Shown here one piece after another: positions 23,944-25,959 of a stretch of 25,959 nt of DNA. Under the pieces are notes generated by a model. It saw only the letters and a list, made by a program, of their open reading frames with translations. It did not search any database and was not told the origin of the DNA. The first letter of the stretch is position 1, and every line of letters begins with the position of its first letter. The position numbers were made by a program, and so were the translations under genes. The DNA is from SZUA-359 sp039809125 (GTDB lineage Bacteria > Patescibacteriota > Saccharimonadia > Saccharimonadales > Saccharimonadaceae): NCBI GenBank assembly GCA_039809125.1, contig JBDHUM010000014.1:1-25959 (forward strand), given 5' to 3'.

Positions 23944-24290
23944 TGATTGATCATATCTGCGAGATTGATCAAGCACCTTATACCCCCCTATTCTAACAGA
24001 GTTTTCTTTTAGAAAGCTCGACTATGTTAGGTTGTGTGTAATGGCTAGCGGAAGTATCTACCCTCCACTGACGCTGGTACTCTAAACATTACACGCATAC
24101 TAACCCCTTTAACTACCCCTTTTCAAGGCTGTTCTTATCTGTAGTGACTATCGAGTAGTGCATCAATGATGCAGGCGTCCACATACGTGAGGTTATTGTG
24201 CGAGCGCTTCACTTCAAGGCAAGCTCAGGGTGGGTTGAAGGGTAAAATGGCACCAGGTGATGCCCACCCTTACCTGGTGCTTTTTTATTT
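23944..24290 (+). ncRNA. Candidate structured non-coding RNA of unknown family, about 340 nt
   Basis: A non-coding stretch with a promoter before it, an intrinsic terminator at its end, and strong helices between. They are: an 11-bp hairpin with a 1-nt bulge (23947-23972); a 9-bp hairpin with loop UUU (23999-24019); a 16-of-18-bp long arm (24026-24043 with 24087-24104) capped by GCTAGCG/CGCTGGT (24044-24050 with 24072-24078); TGCATC-AAT-GATGCA (24159-24173); and AGGGTGGG (24227) with CCCACCCT (24263). AAGCACC near the 5' end can also pair with GGTGCTT at the 3' end. I find no RNase P (GAGGAAAGUCC), tmRNA (T-loop, CCA) or SRP (GGAAGCAGC) signature. It may be a trans-acting RNA or a long regulatory leader of the ZIP gene; a separate ZIP promoter favours the first. 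Confidence 0.6.
24250..24290 (+). terminator. Strong intrinsic terminator of the structured RNA
   Basis: GCACCAGGT/ACCTGGTGC, a perfect 9-bp stem with a 13-nt loop, followed by TTTTTTATTTT. The loop carries CCCACCCT, complementary to AGGGTGGG upstream. Confidence 0.85.
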
Positions 24291-24302
24291 TACTGGGTAT
24301 GG

Positions 24303-24311
24303 TGCTATACT
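24303..24311 (+). promoter_or_regulatory. Extended -10 promoter of the ZIP gene
   Basis: TGC-TATACT, directly after the terminator. It leaves a leader of about 90 nt with one hairpin (GTGGACT/AGCCAC, 24341-24357, bulged A). Confidence 0.45.
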
Positions 24312-24411
24312 GTGAGTATTGCTACGCGTGATAGGCACTTGTGGACTCCGTAGCCACTTCAAACTCGAATCTCCATCTTTGATAAGACCATAAATAGTAG
24401 GAATAATAACA

Positions 24412-25278
24412 ATGGACTATCTAACAGTTCTCTTTTGGTCAGTGATTAGCAGTGTATTTTCGCTCGTAGGTGGGATTGCGGTGATGTCGAATAGTAAAAT
24501 ACGCCGATTGGCGGTGCGCTATGGCTTACCTTTTGGCGCAGGCGCGTTACTAGCGGCAGCTTTTTTGAATGTATTACCTGAAGCTGCTGAGGGGAGCAAT
24601 ATTCACGAAGCAGTGACATATGCGCTTAGCGGATTTCTGATATTTTTTATATTAGAACGATTACTTGGCTGGTTTCATCACCACGAAAGCCATCACCACG
24701 ATAAAATTCACGGCGCAAAAAACAGCACCCATCAGTGGCTCGTAATCATTGGGGACACATTACATAATGCGATTGACGGCGTCGCGATTGGAGCGGCGTT
24801 TTTGGTGAATCCGGCTGCAGGTATGGGTACGGCAATCGCGGTGGCGGCGCACGAGATACCACAAGAGATTGGTGATTTTGGTATTCTGCTCGGTAAGGGA
24901 ATGCGACCGAATCGAGTAGTGTTGGTTAACGTTCTTAGCGCATTAGCCACGGTGACTACAGCCACAGCTGTATTTGCGATGGGTAAAACAGCCGATATCA
25001 ATCCAGCTCCCCTACTTGCGGTGGCAGCCGGATTTTTCATTTACATTGCGGCGAGCGATATCATTCCAGATATACATGAAAAGACGCGGCGCGAAGGTAA
25101 TGTTCAGGCGCTGATGTTACTAGTTGGCGTAATTGTATTGGCTGTAGTGATTCAACTAACACCGCATGAACACGAGAGTTCAGACACTGGCTTATCGGCT
25201 CCCTTGAAAGGCCCTAGTTGTATCGTTACTGATGAACATGGTGATCAACACCAGCTAGGATTCGAAGCCTGCAGCTAA
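24412..25278 (+). CDS. ZIP-family divalent metal transporter
   Basis: A 288-residue ZIP (Zrt/Irt-like) protein with about eight membrane segments, bringing Zn, Fe or Mn into the cytoplasm. The two metal-site helices are intact: HNAIDGVAIGAAF (TM4) and AAHEIPQEIGDFGILL (TM5). A His-rich loop, FHHHESHHHDKIHG, lies between TM3 and TM4 as usual, and a second small His/Cys-containing tail (TPHEHESSD, then DEHGDQHQ) ends the protein; both are metal-binding candidates. AGGAA lies 9 nt before the ATG. It follows the structured RNA and its terminator, so metal-dependent control through that RNA is conceivable but not shown. It overlaps pth tail to tail by 4 bp. Confidence 0.9.
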   Translation: MDYLTVLFWSVISSVFSLVGGIAVMSNSKIRRLAVRYGLPFGAGALLAAAFLNVLPEAAEGSNIHEAVTYALSGFLIFFILERLLGWFHHHESHHHDKIHGAKNSTHQWLVIIGDTLHNAIDGVAIGAAFLVNPAAGMGTAIAVAAHEIPQEIGDFGILLGKGMRPNRVVLVNVLSALATVTTATAVFAMGKTADINPAPLLAVAAGFFIYIAASDIIPDIHEKTRREGNVQALMLLVGVIVLAVVIQLTPHEHESSDTGLSAPLKGPSCIVTDEHGDQHQLGFEACS

Positions 25279-25835
25279 TTTTTGTCGTTGTCCGGCAGCG
25301 AAAGTGTAGTTGATGTAAAATTATTGGTGCAGAAAGCATCGATAAGCGCGAGAATGTCTGGTGTGAGTTTACTAAGTTGTTTTTCTTCAGTTTGACTAAA
25401 TTTTGTTAAAACAAAATCGACATCGTTGGTACGTCGATCGACAGTGTTTATGCCTACACGTATTCGAGCAAAATCGCTTCCACAGTGAAGGTTGAGTGAT
25501 TTGATGCCGTTATTGCCAGCGTCACTGCCGCCAATACGGGTGCGAACGGTGCCAAGCATGAGAGAGAGGTCGTCGTGAATGGCTAACATGTCGGAGGTAT
25601 CAATCTGGTAAAAATCCATTATTTTCCGCACTACTTGCCCGGTTTGGTTGTAAAAACTCAGTGGTTTTACGAAAAGTATTTTTTCATTGTTACGTGTTTC
25701 TTCAGCTATCAAGCTATCAAAACGCGCTTTTTTTACCCAGTGAAGGTCTAGTTTATTAATAACCTGCCAAGCTGTATTGTGACGGGTTTTTTCGTAATCA
25801 GGGCCAGGATTGCCGAGGGCAACGATGAGTTTCAT
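25275..25835 (-). CDS. pth: Peptidyl-tRNA hydrolase
   Basis: A 186-residue Pth, the normal size. It releases peptides from peptidyl-tRNA dropped by stalled ribosomes. The opening KLIVALGNPGPDYEKTRHNTAW carries the conserved Asn and the catalytic His (RHN). PLSFYNQTGQVV, AIHDDLSLMLGTVRTRIGGSDAGNNGIKSL and FARIRVGI are all in place, including the Asp of HDD and the GGSxGGNNG-like loop (here GGSDAGNNG). The open frame continues 26 codons upstream; the ATG at 25835 is chosen because the family begins there and an extended -10 box ends 7 nt before it. It overlaps the ZIP stop codon on the other strand. Confidence 0.93.
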   Translation of the reverse strand: MKLIVALGNPGPDYEKTRHNTAWQVINKLDLHWVKKARFDSLIAEETRNNEKILFVKPLSFYNQTGQVVRKIMDFYQIDTSDMLAIHDDLSLMLGTVRTRIGGSDAGNNGIKSLNLHCGSDFARIRVGINTVDRRTNDVDFVLTKFSQTEEKQLSKLTPDILALIDAFCTNNFTSTTLSLPDNDKN

Positions 25836-25842
25836 AGTGTGT

Positions 25843-25864
25843 ATTGTAGCAGACCTGTGGTCTG
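25843..25864 (-). promoter_or_regulatory. pth promoter with a perfect dyad in the spacer
   Basis: TGC-TACAAT (25843-25851 on the minus strand) ends 7 nt before the ATG. CAGACC-TGT-GGTCTG (25850-25864), a perfect 6-3-6 inverted repeat, fills the start of the -35/-10 spacer and could be an operator. Confidence 0.5.
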
Positions 25865-25912
25865 GCTTGCTTTTGTTATACTTTTCAATATCTATTTTGT
25901 AGTATATAAACA

Positions 25913-25940
25913 TTGATAAGATTGTATTAAATGTTATAAT
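25913..25940 (+). promoter_or_regulatory. Promoter firing off the right edge
   Basis: TTGATA, 16 nt, TGT-TATAAT (extended -10). An ATG begins 4 nt later at 25945; only five codons are visible, so the gene it serves cannot be named. Confidence 0.5.
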
Positions 25941-25959
25941 GAAAATGTGCTTGGGAACG

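Noticed and set aside
23892..23972. 27-residue hydrophobic extension of DprA
   Set aside because: It overlaps the TTGACA palindrome and the first hairpin of the RNA gene and does not resemble DprA N-termini.
23944..24290. RNase P RNA, tmRNA, SRP RNA, T-box or a known metal riboswitch
   Set aside because: No GAGGAAAGUCC, no tRNA-like end with T-loop and CCA, no GGAAGCAGC. AGGGTGGG resembles the start of a T-box sequence, but the ACCGCG part is missing and no tRNA-synthetase gene follows.
1..25959. CRISPR array, tRNA or rRNA genes, insertion sequences
   Set aside because: No regularly spaced repeats, no tRNA T-loop with matching acceptor arms, no rRNA signature and no transposase were seen on either strand.

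Overview
The window looks like part of a small-genome Patescibacteria (CPR) chromosome, most likely Saccharibacteria (TM7). The arguments are the overlapping genes, a reduced division and cell-wall (dcw) cluster without murC-murF, ftsA or ftsZ, divergent but intact core proteins, and an orphan TraG/HerA-like ATPase. UGA is read as stop (for example after the GH1 and ftsW genes), so the code is standard and not the UGA=Gly code of Gracilibacteria/SR1. The taxonomic call is inference from gene content, not from a marker tree.

Layout. Positions 1-1069 hold the 3' end of a PIF1/RecD-like helicase. A HAD phosphatase (minus) then diverges from a protein resembling DUF4868, the KwaB family. A chain of genes overlapping by 4 bp follows: GH1 glycosidase, yvcK and a HAD-like protein. 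After a 43-residue membrane protein with its own promoter and terminator comes the dcw cluster mraZ-rsmH-ftsL-ftsI-mraY-ftsW-murG-ftsQ (6661-15014). The 714 bp after it contain no gene, but 592 bp of this are bracketed by a 24-bp direct repeat. Three minus-strand genes follow: a TraG/HerA-like ATPase, a sigma-region-4/HARE-HTH fusion and topA. A strongly promoted 166-residue unknown protein is next, overlapping the stop codon of dprA. A structured non-coding RNA (about 340 nt with a strong terminator) lies between dprA and a ZIP metal transporter. The window closes with pth and a promoter firing off the right edge.

How the genes work together. MraZ is expected to control its own operon through TGGGT-type boxes in its promoter. 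MraY and MurG make lipid I and lipid II. FtsW and FtsI polymerise and cross-link septal glycan with FtsL and FtsQ as scaffold. YvcK, a UDP-GlcNAc-binding regulator in other bacteria, sits just upstream. TopA, the sigma-4-like protein, DprA and Pth serve DNA topology, transcription, DNA uptake or recombination, and translation.

Two signals stand out. First, seven genes have a -10 box, often an extended TGn one, ending 6-7 nt before the start codon, which predicts leaderless mRNAs. Second, the dprA-ZIP gap has a promoter, several strong hairpins, an interleaved GC-rich helix and an intrinsic terminator, and I could not assign it to a known RNA family.
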